Assembly (NCBI GenBank): GCA_947626545.1
Contig: CANQSS010000001.1
Coordinates: 1 to 64,000 of the forward strand
Source of the DNA: an uncultured Akkermansia sp.
GTDB lineage: Bacteria > Verrucomicrobiota > Verrucomicrobiia > Verrucomicrobiales > Akkermansiaceae
Reading direction: 5' to 3'
Length of the DNA: 64,000 bases
Below are positions 27,001 through 42,000 of the stretch, piece after piece. The notes beneath the pieces were generated by a model that saw only the letters and a list, made by a program, of their open reading frames with translations, was not told the DNA's origin and made no database searches. The position numbers and the translations under genes were made by a program. Numbering within the stretch: the stretch's first letter is position 1; each line of letters starts with the position of its first letter.

Positions 27001-30000
27001 GCCCAAGTCCGCGCTACCCTTCAAGCCGCCAACCGACAGTTCCCCTCCCCAATCCAGCTTGCCGCCGGCCATATCGACAAGGCCGGTGATCTTGTTCCCG
27101 CTATCCTGACCAGTCACCTCGCCGAAGGTCAGCGTCAAATTGTTGTTCAACGCGACATCTCCTTCCACGGTGTTGGTCGTGCTGCCGCTCATCACCAACT
27201 CACCCGCCGTGAGGGTCACGCCCTTTCCAGTGTTAACCGTCACACTCGTCCCATCCAGCGTCAGCTTACCACCCTTCAACTCCAGGGAGTGCGTGGGCTC
27301 TTCCTCCTTCGCTTTGCTGCCGAAGGTCAGAGTGCCCTCGGTGCTCTTCCCGATGGTCAACTTACCGCTCGTCATGGTCAGGGCACTACCCGTGAAGTTC
27401 TCCACTGTGAACTCCTGGGAACTCTCCCCGCCCTGGTAATCCAAGTCACTCGCGAACGTTCCCGAGAACGTGCCCACCTCCTCTGTGTCCGCATACTTCA
27501 GCGTCAAGGTAACATCCGTGCCCGAAAGCCTGGTGCTTGCCTCACCCGTCAGGTTGCCGATCTCGAACGTGCCGTCATCACTAGCCTTATCCAGCGTCAC
27601 CGCGCCATTGTCCGACAGAGCGAGCGTACCCGTGCCGCCCAACTTATTCAGCGTACCGCTCGCCAGCGTCAAGGTGCCGTTCACCTCCGCGCTCATGGTT
27701 CCCACGTCCGTGTTCGTGAACGTTTGGGCTGCCGACGCATCGACCGTGATGGTCAGATTATTCACCGTGCCATCGAAGCTTCCGCCCTTGCCTGTGACCT
27801 TGATGTTGCCTGCCAGCGTGCCAGCCGTTTTATCTCCGCCAGCCTCCTCTCCGTTGATGCCGGCAACGCTCAGCGCACTCCCTCCGCTCGCAGGCCCCGT
27901 CACCGTAGCCTCATCCCCTACCGTCAGCAAACCACCCAACGTGCCGTCCAGCTCAACCGTTCCGTTCGCCGTCAGGCTGCCGCTGCTCTCGTCTTGCAGG
28001 TGCAGCTTGAGTGCGGCGCCACCGTCTCCATTGCTTGTCACGATACCAGTGCCCGTCACCTTCAGATTCGCCTCACCATTCGCCGTCAGTGTACCGCCCT
28101 GCAGCGTGATTGTGCCCGTGTAGCCGGAATCACCATTCACCAGCTCGCCGTCGATCTCCATCGTCCCGGTCAGACTCAGACCACCCTTGCCGGTCAGCGC
28201 ACCCTCCACCGTGGTACCCACCCCGAAAGTCGTGGTAGTGCTTTCAGCCAGATCCAGGCTCTTCACCGCCAGACTATGACTTCCTCCCGTTTCAACCGAC
28301 GAGAATGTATAGCCACTAGCTGTCACCTTCATCACGCCCGCCTTAACCCCGCCGGAGATCTTCACCTGATCATGATTAGCACTAATGCCTTCCGAACCGA
28401 ACACGACATCGTCATTCTCCTTGAACGCCGTGGCACTCTCCTTACCTTCAGTCAGATGGATCTTCCAGTCATCTTTCTCACCATCTTGATACTCCCAGAT
28501 ACCCCGTGATCCTTCCTCGCCGCCGCTACCGTACCACGTAAGTGCGCCCTTCACCTCCTCCAAGACCAAGTACCCATCACTATCCAGGTACAAGCTCTCG
28601 CGATCTCCCAAACTTGTCACTCCTATGTGGTCAAGGGCAATGTGATCCGTCAAGTTGAGTCTTCCGACATTCTCACCGGTGAACACTTGGAGTTTCCTAT
28701 ACTTCTCATCCTGAAGCTCAGCCTTCCTCAGGACGCTCAAGATGCCATCGGTCTCTGTAATCACCAGAGTCAATTGACCACTCATGCTTTCAGCAAAGGA
28801 GCTGATGTTGACTTTCGTGTATTGGTCAGCGAAGCCTTCTCCCCCGGCAATTCCCTTGATGGACAGCTTCGTGTCGTTCTCGATGTCCAGCTCGCCGAAC
28901 TTGTACGCATTCTCCGTGTTTTCCAAAGCCAGCGTGCCGCCCTCCAAGACCAGCTTACTCAAACCGGCGCCACTCAGCTCCGTGATCTTGGTCTTGATAT
29001 CGGTACTGCCATCACCCAGCGTCAGCGTGCCTTTCGCAGCACTATCTGCACCCGCCGTCAGGTTAATCACACCGCCCGCGCTCAGCGTCAACCCGCCATT
29101 CTTCAGCGTGACCGTCGCGGTGCTGCTCTCAGCACCAAGCCCCTTGCTCAGCGTCAGCGTACCCTGACCGCTCACCGTCACATTGCTGCCCGTGTAGTTG
29201 CTCAGCGTCGCACCATCACTGCCGTTGTAGACCAACTTCACGCCGCTGATCGTACCACCGTATGTGGTGCTTGTCTCGTCACCAACATCAACGCCGCCAA
29301 ATTCCAACGTACCACTGCCGCTGATTGCACCACTGCCCGCCAGCGTATCGGCCTTCACCGTCTTCCCCGCCGTCGTAGCCAGCTCACCACCCAGCGTCAG
29401 CTTACCTGTAATATCCGCGCTACCCAGCGTAACCTTTGCCTCTCCCGTGGTCAAGCCATTCTCCGCCTTCAACGTACCCGTGAACTGGCTCTCCGCACTG
29501 TCCCCCAAGGTCAGCAGCTGCTTGGCTGTCACCGTTCCTTCTGTACCCGTCAAGCTCGCCAGCGTGCCGCCATTGGTCAGCTCCAACGTGCTGCCCGTGC
29601 CCGTTATCGTCACCGCCGGTTTCGTCTCGCCACCTCCCACGGTCTGGCTCAGCACCAGCTTGCCGCTTTCCACCTTCAGGCTGCCGCCGCCGAACGTGCC
29701 GTTCAGCGTGAATTGCTCGTTCCCCTTGTAGACCAGGTTACTGTTGATGGTACCGCCAAAGTTTCCATCCTCATCAGTCGCGTATTCCAGCGTCAACGTG
29801 CCTTCACCACCGATGGTGCCCGTGTCATTACCCAGATCCGCCGCCGTCAGCTTGGCGTTCTCACTCAGGGTCAGGGTGTTGGTAGCCGTCACATCCAGCG
29901 TGCCCACGCTGTTGGCATCACCCGTGCCGCCAAAGGTGAACGTTCCATCCACCGTCAAGCCTTTCGTCGCCGTCAGCTTGCCGTTGTATGTGCCGCCCTT

Positions 30001-33000
30001 CACCGTCAACACGCCGGTCGCACTCACGATTCCGTTTCCGACCGTCGCACCATCGGCACTGCTCAAGCTCGTCAGCTCAACAGTCTCGGCACCCAGCGTC
30101 AACGTGCCGTCTTTCACGGTCGTCCTCCCGAGCTTCGTTGCCGCCGTGAACTCCAATTCACCCTGCGTCACGGTAACTGCGACTTTACTGAGATCGGTAC
30201 TCTCAGTCGAATTAAACGTCTGCTTGGCATTACCCACGCTGCTGTCCATTATCACCGTCAGCGTACCAGTGCTGCTCAGCGCACCGCCGTAGGTGTTGCC
30301 CGCGCCTGTGATGGTGATCGCCCCCGTGCCGCCGATGGATCCCGTCGAGCCCGAGAGGCTGCTCACCTTAGCCGCGCCGTTCACCGTCAGCGCACCGCTT
30401 CCGCTCAAGGTCACCGCGCCGAGGTCCACCGATGCTTTTGGATCAGCACTTGGATTGGCCACAATCAGTCCACCCGCGATGGTCGTCTCGGTCGCCGTCA
30501 CATCCTTCGTGCCGGTGATGGTCAGCGCATTCGTGCTGGTGCCGTCCACCCTCAGCGTACCGCCACTGAAGCTGCCTCCGAACTCGCCCTCCTGATCACC
30601 CTTGAAGACCAAATTGACGTTTGTAATACCGCCCGTGAAGCCGCTGTCGCCGAAACCAGAGACCGTGATGGTCTCGGTCTCTACCGGATCAGCACTACCG
30701 TCGGTGGTGCCAGTGACCGTGCCCGAGCCGCTCAGCGTTCCCGCCGTCAACGACACACCGCCAGCCAGCGTCAGGGTGTATTGATCCACATTCAAGGTGC
30801 CGATGCTGTTGCTTTCGATCGAATCAGCGGCGTTCAAAGTCACCGCGCCGCCCAGCTTCAGCGTACCGTCGCCACCCAGATTCTTCAGGCTCGTTGTCGC
30901 ACCACTCTGGCCCAGCGTCAGCGTGCTGCTCGCATTCTCCAGCTTCGCACCAGCCAACACCGTATTGCCCGTGAACGTCTGCTGCGCTGCAGCATCTGCC
31001 GTACCCACAGTGATCGTCAGAGCATTGCTGTCCGTGCCTGCACTACCACTGAAGGTGTTGCCCTCACTGTTCGCTGTGATCTCGATGGCGCCGCTCAGCG
31101 TTTCACTCGAACCCGTCACGCCCGCCACCTTCAGAGCAGTAACCGTCCCTTCTTCTGCCTCCGTCCCTGCCTTCACAGTGCTGCCCACATTCAGCGTGCC
31201 TTTCAGCTCGCCCGAGAGCGTCAGTGTGCCCGAACCCTCCGTCGTCAACGACTTCCCTAAACTTAGTTCGGTACCCCCGCTCAGCGCTATCTCGAGGCCA
31301 CTGCCAGCCTCGAGCGTACCGCCGTTCGCCCCCACAGTGACCGTGCCCTTGCCGCCGGCCACCAACTTACCGCCATTCAGCGTCAGCGTGCCTGTGAAGC
31401 CGCCTGCCGTCATGCTCAAATCATTAGTCAGCGTCAACACGCCTTTGTCCAGCAACTCCACCGCGCCGCCGCCGCTGAAGGCATCGCTCACGGTCATCGA
31501 ACCGCCCAACTTCAGCGTGCCCTTGCCATCGGTGTCGCCACTGCTCACAGTGAGATTCTTCACCGTGGTCGCCGCCTTGAAGGTCGCCACCGCTTCCTTC
31601 TCTATCAACAAGGTCCCGCTTACATCCAGCTTGTTGCTTTCTGCATCTTCCCTGTATCCGAACTCGTACGTTGCTCCCGTACCCGTCACGGTCATGTTCT
31701 CTACGTTAATCCCACCGCTCAGCGTGAGAGTCTTGTGGCCGCTCGTGCCATCAAATTTGACGCTGTCCCTGTTCGTCTCATCATTATTCACGAAAGCGGT
31801 CTTGTGCGACTCCCCATCGCCGCCCAAAATCGTCCACTCCTTTTGACCGGTAGCATCCCACGTATCATCCTCACCCACCCAGGTGATCTCACCCTTCATC
31901 TCCTCGTACACGAGGTTGCCATCTGACTCCAGGAAGATGTTCTGACGACCGCTCAGCACGTCTTGACCAATACTGAGTTCGACGTAATCCGTTATCTTAG
32001 CTCCATCCGTCCCGGTATAGTCGAAGACCTGGAACTTATTATCACTATCAGCCTCCAGGAAATCGCGGATTGTAGAGTCAACAGCCAATTTCAGCTTGGC
32101 CGCTCCGGTTCCGAACCAACTGATGGAAATGCTCGTGAGCTTGGAGCCTCCGTCGTCCTTCGCGATGTTCAGAATCGTCTCCGCCTGGATGTCCAGCTTG
32201 CCGAACTTGTGTTCCTCCGCACTGCTCAGCGTCAACTTGCCGCCGTTCAAGGTCAACTGGCTCAGACCAGCGCCTTCCATCTTCGCGATCGTGGTCTCGA
32301 ACTTGGAGTTATCGGCACCGCTTGCGCCCAGCGTCAGCGTCCCTGCGGCCTCGCCTGCACCTGCGCCAGCCGTCAGGTTAATGACACTGCTCTTGTTCAG
32401 CGTCAACCCGCCAGCCGTCAACTCAACCGTTGCGGCGCTTTGCGGCTCCTCAGAACCGATCCCCTCGCCCAGCGTCAGCGTACCATTGCCGGTCACCTTC
32501 ACGCTCGTGCCCGCATACTGGGTCAGCGTCGCCGCTCTGTCACCCGTGTAGATCAACTTCACGCCCTCGGCGATACTTCCGCCGTACGTGCTGCTGTCCA
32601 CACCGGCAAAGCTCAACGTCGCGCCACTGCCGGAAATCGAGCCAGTATTCTCCGTTCCATTCTTCAGGGTGGTCACCGTCACCGTCCCGGCGATCGTCAG
32701 CCCTGTGCCATTGCCGTTCAGCTGCAAGCTACTCACGCTGCTGCTGTCTGCCAGACTCAGCGAGCCCTGGCTCACCGTCACCGTCCCGAGCTCCTGAGCT
32801 TTCGTGAAGGTATGAGCGCCCGTGCCGTTGATGATCAGATTCGCGAGCACACAATCTCCGCTCGCCGACAGCTTACCGCCAAATTGGGCGGCCCCTCCGG
32901 TCAGCGTCAGGGTATTGCTGCCGCTGCCACCCAGCGTCAGGTTGCCATCGTCCGTCAACATGCCCAGGCTCAGGCTGCTCTCGCTCGTCACTTCGCCGTT

Positions 33001-36000
33001 GGTGATTGCCAACTCGCCCGCGAAGCCACTCACCACGGTGGAAAGGGCGACAAATTTGTCATCTCCAACCTCCACTACCAACTTGCCGGCTCCCTCCAGA
33101 TTGCTCACCTCGTTCGTTCCCGTGCCACTCACCGTCAGGGTATTGCCCCCGCCGATGTTCGCGCTATTCACGGTGATCTTCTGATCACCGCTCAACGTGA
33201 GGGCCGTGTTAGAATCAACAGCACCGGTCATCTTGACACCGCCCGTGAACCCACCGCTCAGGGTCTGCTTGGCGCCGCCGCTCACCGTCAGGCTGCCCAA
33301 CGTAACGCTGCCCTTGTATTCGTTCGTCCCCGTGCCGCTAATCGTCAAGTTGTGAATCGTGCCTCCGCCCGTCACCGTGCTCAGCGTGCCCTTGCCGACC
33401 AAGCCCTGCACCGTGAGATCGTCATCCCACGTCAACGTGCCAGCAGTTGTTGCACCGACAGCATCGCCCAGCGTCACCACGCCGTCCACCTTGTTGGCAT
33501 TGCTTGTTGCAAACTTCAGCGTGCCATTCTCACCCAGCGTCACCGCACCCGTCACCGTGTTGCCCGTGGCGCCGCTCAGAGTCAACGAGGTAACGTCGCT
33601 CTTCCCAAGATCAAGCGCCCCTGTCACGCTCACCGTCGCATCGCTCTGCAGCGTCAAATCACCCTTCGTCAACTTCAGAGTCGCCTCATCGCTTCCACCG
33701 AACTTCAGATCCCCAACATTCTTCACGGTCAACTTACCGCTCGTCATGGTCAGGGCATTACCCGTGAAGTTCTCCACTGTGAACTCCTGGGAACTCTCCC
33801 CGCCCTGGTAATCCAAGTCACTCGCGAACGTTCCCGAGAACGTGCCCACCTCCTCTGTGTCCGCATACTTCAGCGTCAAGGTAACATCCGTGCCCGAAAG
33901 CCTGGTGCTTGCCTCACCCGTCAGGTTGCCGATCTCGAACGTGCCGTCATCACTAGCCTTATCCAGCGTCACCGCGCCATTGTCCGACAGAGCGAGCGTA
34001 CCCGTGCCGCCCAACTTATTCAGCGTACCGCTCGCCAGCGTCAAGGTGCCGTTCACCTCCGCGCTCATGGTTCCCACGTCCGTGTTCGTGAACGTTTGGG
34101 CTGCCGACGCATCGACCGTGATGGTCAGATTATTCACCGTGCCATCGAAGCTTCCGCCCTTGCCTGTGACCTTGATGTTGCCTGCCAGCGTGCCAGCCGT
34201 TTTATCTCCGCCAGCCTCCTCTCCGTTGATGCCGGCAACGCTCAGCGCACTCCCTCCGCTCGCAGGCCCCGTCACCGTAGCCTCATCCCCTACCGTCAGC
34301 AAACCACCCAACGTGCCGTCCAGCTCAACCGTTCCGTTCGCCGTCAGGCTGCCGCTGCTCTCGTCTTGCAGGTGCAGCTTGAGTGCGGCGCCACCGTCTC
34401 CATTGCTTGTCACGATACCAGTGCCCGTCACCTTCAGATTCGCCTCACCATTCGCCGTCAGTGTACCGCCCTGCAGCGTGATTGTGCCCGTGTAGCCGGA
34501 ATCACCATTCACCAGCTCGCCGTCGATCTCCATCGTCCCGGTCAGACTCAGACCACCCTTGCCGGTCAGCGCACCCTCCACCGTGGTACCCACCCCGAAA
34601 GTCGTGGTAGTGCTTTCAGCCAGATCCAGGCTCTTCACCGCCAGACTATGACTTCCTCCCGTTTCAACCGACGAGAATGTATAGCCACTAGCTGTCACCT
34701 TCATCACGCCCGCCTTAACCCCGCCGGAGATCTTCACCTGATCATGATTAGCACTAATGCCTTCCGAACCGAACACGACATCGTCATTCTCCTTGAACGC
34801 CGTGGCACTCTCCTTACCTTCAGTCAGATGGATCTTCCAGTCATCTTTCTCACCATCTTGATACTCCCAGATACCCCGTGATCCTTCCTCGCCGCCGCTA
34901 CCGTACCACGTAAGTGCGCCCTTCACCTCCTCCAAGACCAAGTACCCATCACTATCCAGGTACAAGCTCTCGCGATCTCCCAAACTTGTCACTCCTATGT
35001 GGTCAAGGGCAATGTGATCCGTCAAGTTGAGTCTTCCGACATTCTCACCGGTGAACACTTGGAGTTTCCTATACTTCTCATCCTGAAGCTCAGCCTTCCT
35101 CAGGACGCTCAAGATGCCATCGGTCTCTGTAATCACCAGAGTCAATTGACCACTCATGCTTTCAGCAAAGGAGCTGATGTTGACTTTCGTGTATTGGTCA
35201 GCGAAGCCTTCTCCCCCGGCAATTCCCTTGATGGACAGCTTCGTGTCGTTCTCGATGTCCAGCTCGCCGAACTTGTACGCATTCTCCGTGTTTTCCAAAG
35301 CCAGCGTGCCGCCCTCCAAGACCAGCTTACTCAAACCGGCGCCACTCAGCTCCGTGATCTTGGTCTTGATATCGGTACTGCCATCACCCAGCGTCAGCGT
35401 GCCTTTCGCAGCACTATCTGCACCCGCCGTCAGGTTAATCACACCGCCCGCGCTCAGCGTCAACCCGCCATTCTTCAGCGTGACCGTCGCGGTGCTGCTC
35501 TCAGCACCAAGCCCCTTGCTCAGCGTCAGCGTACCCTGACCGCTCACCGTCACATTGCTGCCCGTGTAGTTGCTCAGCGTCGCACCATCACTGCCGTTGT
35601 AGACCAACTTCACGCCGCTGATCGTACCACCGTATGTGGTGCTTGTCTCGTCACCAACATCAACGCCGCCAAATTCCAACGTACCACTGCCGCTGATTGC
35701 ACCACTGCCCGCCAGCGTATCGGCCTTCACCGTCTTCCCCGCCGTCGTAGCCAGCTCACCACCCAGCGTCAGCTTACCTGTAATATCCGCGCTACCCAGC
35801 GTAACCTTTGCCTCTCCCGTGGTCAAGCCATTCTCCGCCTTCAACGTACCCGTGAACTGGCTCTCCGCACTGTCCCCCAAGGTCAGCAGCTGCTTGGCTG
35901 TCACCGTTCCTTCTGTACCCGTCAAGCTCGCCAGCGTGCCGCCATTGGTCAGCTCCAACGTGCTGCCCGTGCCCGTTATCGTCACCGCCGGTTTCGTCTC

Positions 36001-39000
36001 GCCACCTCCCACGGTCTGGCTCAGCACCAGCTTGCCGCTTTCCACCTTCAGGCTGCCGCCGCCGAACGTGCCGTTCAGCGTGAATTGCTCGTTCCCCTTG
36101 TAGACCAGGTTACTGTTGATGGTACCGCCAAAGTTTCCATCCTCATCAGTCGCGTATTCCAGCGTCAACGTGCCTTCACCACCGATGGTGCCCGTGTCAT
36201 TACCCAGATCCGTCGCCGTCAGCTCGGCGTTCTCACTCAGGGTCAGGGTGTTGGTATTCGTCACATCCAGCGTGCCCACGTTGTTCTCAGTCCCCGTGCC
36301 GCCGAAAGCGAACGTTCCATCCACCGTCAAGCCTTTTGTCGCCGTCAGCTTGCCCTTGTAGTCGCCGCCCTTCACCGTCAACACGCCGGTCGCACTCACG
36401 ATTCCGCTTCCGACCGTCGCCTCCTTGGCGCTGTCCAAGCTCGTCAGCTCGACTCCTCCCGTGGCACCCAGCGTCAACGTGCCGTCTTTCACGGTCGTCG
36501 CCCCGAGCTTCTCTGCCGCCATGAACTCCAATTCACCAGCCGTCACGGTAACACCCACGCCGGTGAGATCGCCTGCCGCACCAAATATCTGCTTGCCGGC
36601 GCCCTGCATCGTCACGCTCGTGAGACCTGTCAGACTGCCACTGTACGTCATCGGACTCTCCGCAGTGCCCTTGCCGTCGATGATCAAGCTGTGGGTCTTG
36701 CCTACTTCCGCCGTCTTTTCCAGCGTACCACTGCCCGACAAGCCCTGCACCGTGAGATCACCATCCCACACCAATGTGCCGCCAGCTCCGCCACCACTGC
36801 CCATCGTCACCACGCCGCTCACCGTATTCGTGGCGCCATCCGCCTTTCCTTCAGTCTCGAAGGTCAGCGTCGCGTCGCTCACCAGCGTCACAACACCATC
36901 CACAGTGTTCTCTTTCGTGCCTTTCAGCGTCAAACTGCCCTTCAGGGAGTCCCCATCCAACGCACCAACCGTCACCTCGCTCGTATCCGTACCGCCCAGC
37001 GTCAAGCTGCCGCTTACTGACAGCGTCGTGCTGCTCAGGTTGATGATCGCTTCATCGCTATCACCAGTACTGGTCTTCTCCAACGTCAAACTGCCGCTCG
37101 TCACCTTCAACTCGGAGCCAGTGAACGCACCCTTCAGCGTGTAGGCATCCGAACCCGAATCCCCTTCTCCCTTCTCTCCGGCATATTCGAAGTTCACGCC
37201 GATCGCGCCATCAAAGTGACCACCACTCCCACCGCTGTAAGCGAGTTTCAGGCTGTTGCCCGTGATTCCATCCGCGTCCTCGATGCTACCCGTGCCCGCC
37301 AAGTTCTTTACCTCCAGGCTCGCTGCCTTGCTTTCCGCACCCAGCGTCAGGGTGTATGTATCCACATCCAACGTGCCGATGCTGTTGCTGCCGCCCTCAT
37401 CAGCAGCCCCCAAAGTCACAGCTCCCGCCAGCTTCAGCGTACCGTCGTCACCCAGATTCTTCAGGCTCACGCTTGCATCGCCGGACGCGCTGCCCAGCGT
37501 CAGCACGGCGCTTCCACCAATGTTAGCGCTGCTCAGCGTGACACTCGTACCGCTCAACGTCTGCGTTGCACTAGCGCCAAGCTCGATGTTCAGCCCCGTC
37601 ACCGTGCCGGAGAATGCACCTGCTGTGCCCGTGATCTTGATATCGCCCTTCAGCGTACCCGCCGTGCCGCTCACGCCAGCTACGCTCAGCGCATCCGCAC
37701 CGTCGATCGCGCCCGTCACAGTAGTGGAATCCGTACCGAGTGTCAGCACACCGCCCTTGCTCTCACTCGAGCTCTTCAACGTGCCGCTCAGGGTCAGAGC
37801 ACCATTCGCCGTCAACGATGCACCTTCTGCACCCGTCAACTTCGCCGTCAGTTCATCATCATCTGTGCCCGTCAGCTTGTTCGTCCCATCATCGCTTAGC
37901 GCACTAACGCCCACATTCACAGCTTTCTTGCTGTTGGCCTTCAATTCACCGCCATTCAGCGTGATCGTGCCCGTGTAACCCGTGTCGTCTGCGGTCTTCA
38001 GATCTCCCGTCACCGTCAGCGTGCCGCCCGATGCCACCTCCACCGCGCCGCCGCCGGTCAGGCTTCCGCTCACGGTCATCGAACCGCCCAACTTCAGCCT
38101 GCCATTGCCATCGGTCTCGTGACTGCTCACAGTGAGATCCTTCACCGTGGTACCCACATTGAAGGTCGCCGTCGCTCCCTTCTCTATCAACAAGGTCCCG
38201 CTTACATCCAGCTTGTTGTTTGTTGAATCTTCCCCGTATCCGAACTCGTACGTTGCTCCCGTACCCGTCACGGTCATGTCCACTACTTTAACCTCACCGC
38301 TCAGCGTGACAGTTCCATGACTCGCAGCGCCATTAGTATCAAATACAACGCTATCCGTCTCATTCACGAAAGCGGTCTCGTGTGGCTTCCCATCGCTGCC
38401 CGGGATCGTCCACTCTTTCTCATCTTTGCCGGTAGCTTCCCACGTATTATCCGAGCGACCCACCCAGGTGAGCGCACCCTTCATCTCCTCGTACACCAGC
38501 TCACCGGTACTTGCGTCCAGATAGAAGTTCTCGCGATTACCCAAGCTCAAACCGTCCTTACTGAGCACGACGTGATTTTCCAAGGTGATGTCCTTTCCAA
38601 GCGTGAAGACTTCAATGCGCTTCGTGCCGTCCTCCCCTGCCTCCTGCGCCTTCATGAGAGTGAGGATGTCGCTATCCTTACCAAACTTCAAGGTCAGCTC
38701 GCTGCTACTTCCATCGAACGAGTCAATGGTGATCTTTGTGAGTGAACCTGAGACATCTCCCGCCTTGGGTGTTACCGTGACGGTCAGATCCGTTGCTCCC
38801 TGGATATTCAGCGTTCCAAAATCAAACTCGCCTGCGCCCAGTGCCAGCGTACCGCCGTTCAAGGTCAGACCTGCCAAACCATAGTCCTGCGTGGTGATTT
38901 CCAGACTCTTGCCCGCACCAAGCTCGAGATGTCCTTCTGCCGTGCCGCCGATTGATATCTTACCGCCTTCATTCAATACCAACGTACCAGTGTTAGCAAA

Positions 39001-42000
39001 GGTCACTGTTGCCGCATTGCCTCCGTTCGCAAGACTTCCGCCCAGCGTCAGCTTGTTCGTAGAGCTTATTGTGACACTACTGCCGGTATACTTGTTCAGT
39101 CCGGCTTCCGCACCGCCAGCAAAATTCAACGCACTGGCAATCTCGCCGGTGTAGCTTTCAATCGCCTCGCTGTTCGTCAGCTTCAGCGTACCGCCATCGA
39201 TCTTGCCGGTGCTGCTTTTTCCAAACCCGCTCACGGACATCGTATCGGTCAACTTCAGCGTGGCGCCGCTGCCCACCGTCAGAGTACCAACCGTGCCTCC
39301 CTTCAGGCTGTGCTCACCCGACGCGCCGTTCACGGTCAAATCTTTCAGAGTTACCGTGCCAGTGAACGCACTGCCACCATCGCCGCTCAGGGTCAGGCTC
39401 AGTCGATCAGAGCCAAAGCTCTCTGCGCTGCCCGTCAGCTTACCTGCTGTCAACGTGCCCGTCCAACTCAGCGTACCACCACTCACCTCCAGCGCGCCTG
39501 TCACGGTCGTCCCGCTCGCCAGCGTCAACGTGCCGCCGTTCACCGTGGCGCTTGCCATCGTCTGATTTTCCGCCGTGAACGCCTGATCACCATTGGTGAC
39601 CGTGAGAGCCAGATCCGTGCCAAGCTTGCCAGCATAGCTGTGTTTTGTCGCCGCCGCATCATCGATGGTAATCTTCCCGCCCAGGGACGTTCCCTTGCTC
39701 TCGCCGGCCGTCGTATTGCCGCCCGTGACACCCGCCACCGTCAAACCGCTGGTCGCATCGCCGGTCAAGGTGACTGCAGCCGCATCGCTCAAGTTGACAA
39801 TTACCCCGCTCGTCCCCTTCAGGGCAAGTTCCCCGCCGGTGAGTGTCAGTGTACCCGTACCTTCCAGCGTACCGGTCAACTTCGTTCCGGCATTGATACT
39901 ACCGCCGTTCGCGCCCACACTCAACTTGCCACTACCATCCAAGATATTCGTGCCCGTGAGCACTATGCTACCGTCCTTCCCGTTCAAGCTCAGCGTACCT
40001 GCGAAGTTAGTGAACTCCTTGCTCAGCGTCAGCGAGCCGCCCGTGGTTCCAAGCGTCCCGGTGAATTCCGTCAACGCCTCACTCACCGTCACCTTGCCAT
40101 TGGTCGCGGAAGTCACCGTACCCGCGCCCTTCAGCGACGCCACCGTAGCCTCACCCCCCACGATCAACTCGGCATCTTTCTGGATATCCGTCGTCCCCTT
40201 CAGATTTCCTTTCTTCATGCTGAGCGTGTTCTGCCCATACACCGTCGTTGTTCCCGTCACCGTCAACTCGGAATTGAAGATGGCGTTGATACGCAGGCTC
40301 GGAGATTGCCCACTCGAACCAATGGTCAGGCTGCTCGCCGTCAGCGTGTCGTCGCCTGCCTCCGTATCTTGATCGAAGGTGTATTGGAGTGTTCCACTGG
40401 TAAGTTGATCACCACCTTTCACCACCACATCTCCCGCCACGATCGCACCGCTGAGCGTCACGGTATTCTCGTCTGCTGAGGTGTCCACGAAGGTCACATT
40501 GTCCTTGTTATGGAAAGTTCCCTTATCCCAGACGCTCTTCTCCCCATCCTTCCAAATCAGTGCATTCTCATCATCAGCCGTCCAGGTGAGATCCATGATA
40601 TCCATCGTGATGGACAGCTTCCCGTTATCAACAAGCATTGCATGCCAGCGCCCCAGATCGTCCGCATCATACCCAGACACTTTACCCAACAGGAATTCGA
40701 AGGTGAATTTGCCATTAAATTGACTCTCATCGATCTCACCGTCCGCGGCAAAGAGCTGGTACTCATACGTGCTAGATCCTTTTGCTGTCTCACCCAGACC
40801 GATCACATCTTGAAGGTCGAGCTGGACTTTCACCTTGTTCTCCGTAAGTCCCGTGCCACTGACATTGAAGCTACTACCCGCCAGACCGCTCGCGAACTGC
40901 ACACCGTTGATCGCCGGGGAGTTCCCGAGGTGAATCTGGAGCGAACCGCCTTCATTCACGGTGATACCGGTCACATCCAGCGTGCCAGCCTTGATGTCCA
41001 GTGCGCCGTTCAAGGTCAGCGTACCGAGCGTACCGCCCGCCTTAGCCAACGTCGTTGCACCGCCGACTACACCCTCTGCCTCGCTGATGGTCAAATTGCC
41101 GTTGGTGTTTCCGGTCAACTCAGCAATCGATCCGTACATCTCCAGCGTGCCGCCATTCAGGGTCACCTTGTCGAGATTCTGCTCACCCAGCTTATGCGTG
41201 CCCTTCGCATTACCATCGAGCGTCAGGCTCGCATGAGTGCTGCTATCGTCACCCACCATCAGCTTACCGGTGAACGCTGCGTCGCTGCCAGCATCCCCAA
41301 CCAGTGTCAGGGTCGTATGACCGGTATCGAGTTTCAACGTGCCCGCGCCCGTCAGGTAGCCGAGTTTCAGATCAGATGCACCCGCCCCCACGCTCATGCC
41401 CGCGTCGATATTCAGCTCACCCTTGAAGCCCTCGCTCGCACCGGTGGAGAAGCCCGTGATGTTGCCCGTCACGCTCACCTTACCATCGCCGGACAAGTCG
41501 CTCAACGTACCCACGCCGATGTTCAGTGTGTTCCCGGAAGCTACGCTCGCACCGTTCACGTCAATTGTACCGGCACTCAGCGTCAACGTCGCGGAAGCAC
41601 CTTTGCCCATCTCAATGGCGCCGGTGTAGCCACCTTTCAGCTCATGCGTACCGCCGCTCACCGTGAGGCTCTTCAACGTCAAATTACCGCTGTAATCACT
41701 GCTCAACTTCGAACCCGCACTACTACCACCGCCCGTCAGGGTTATAGTCTTACCCGATTCGTTGATAGTCATATCGCCTTTCAACGCGCCGACACTCAGG
41801 TCGCCCGTCCAGCTCAAGCTCGGATCCGTACCATCCGTGACACTGCTGTAAGTCAGCGTTCCCGTGATTTCGTTGTCCGCGCTACCAAACGTGAGTGTAG
41901 CACCACCAGCCAGCGTAACGTCGCCGCTCACCTTATTCGTCTCCGTACCCTTCAGCGTCAGGCTACCCGCCATGCTGCTGCCAATGTCGCCCACGGTCAC

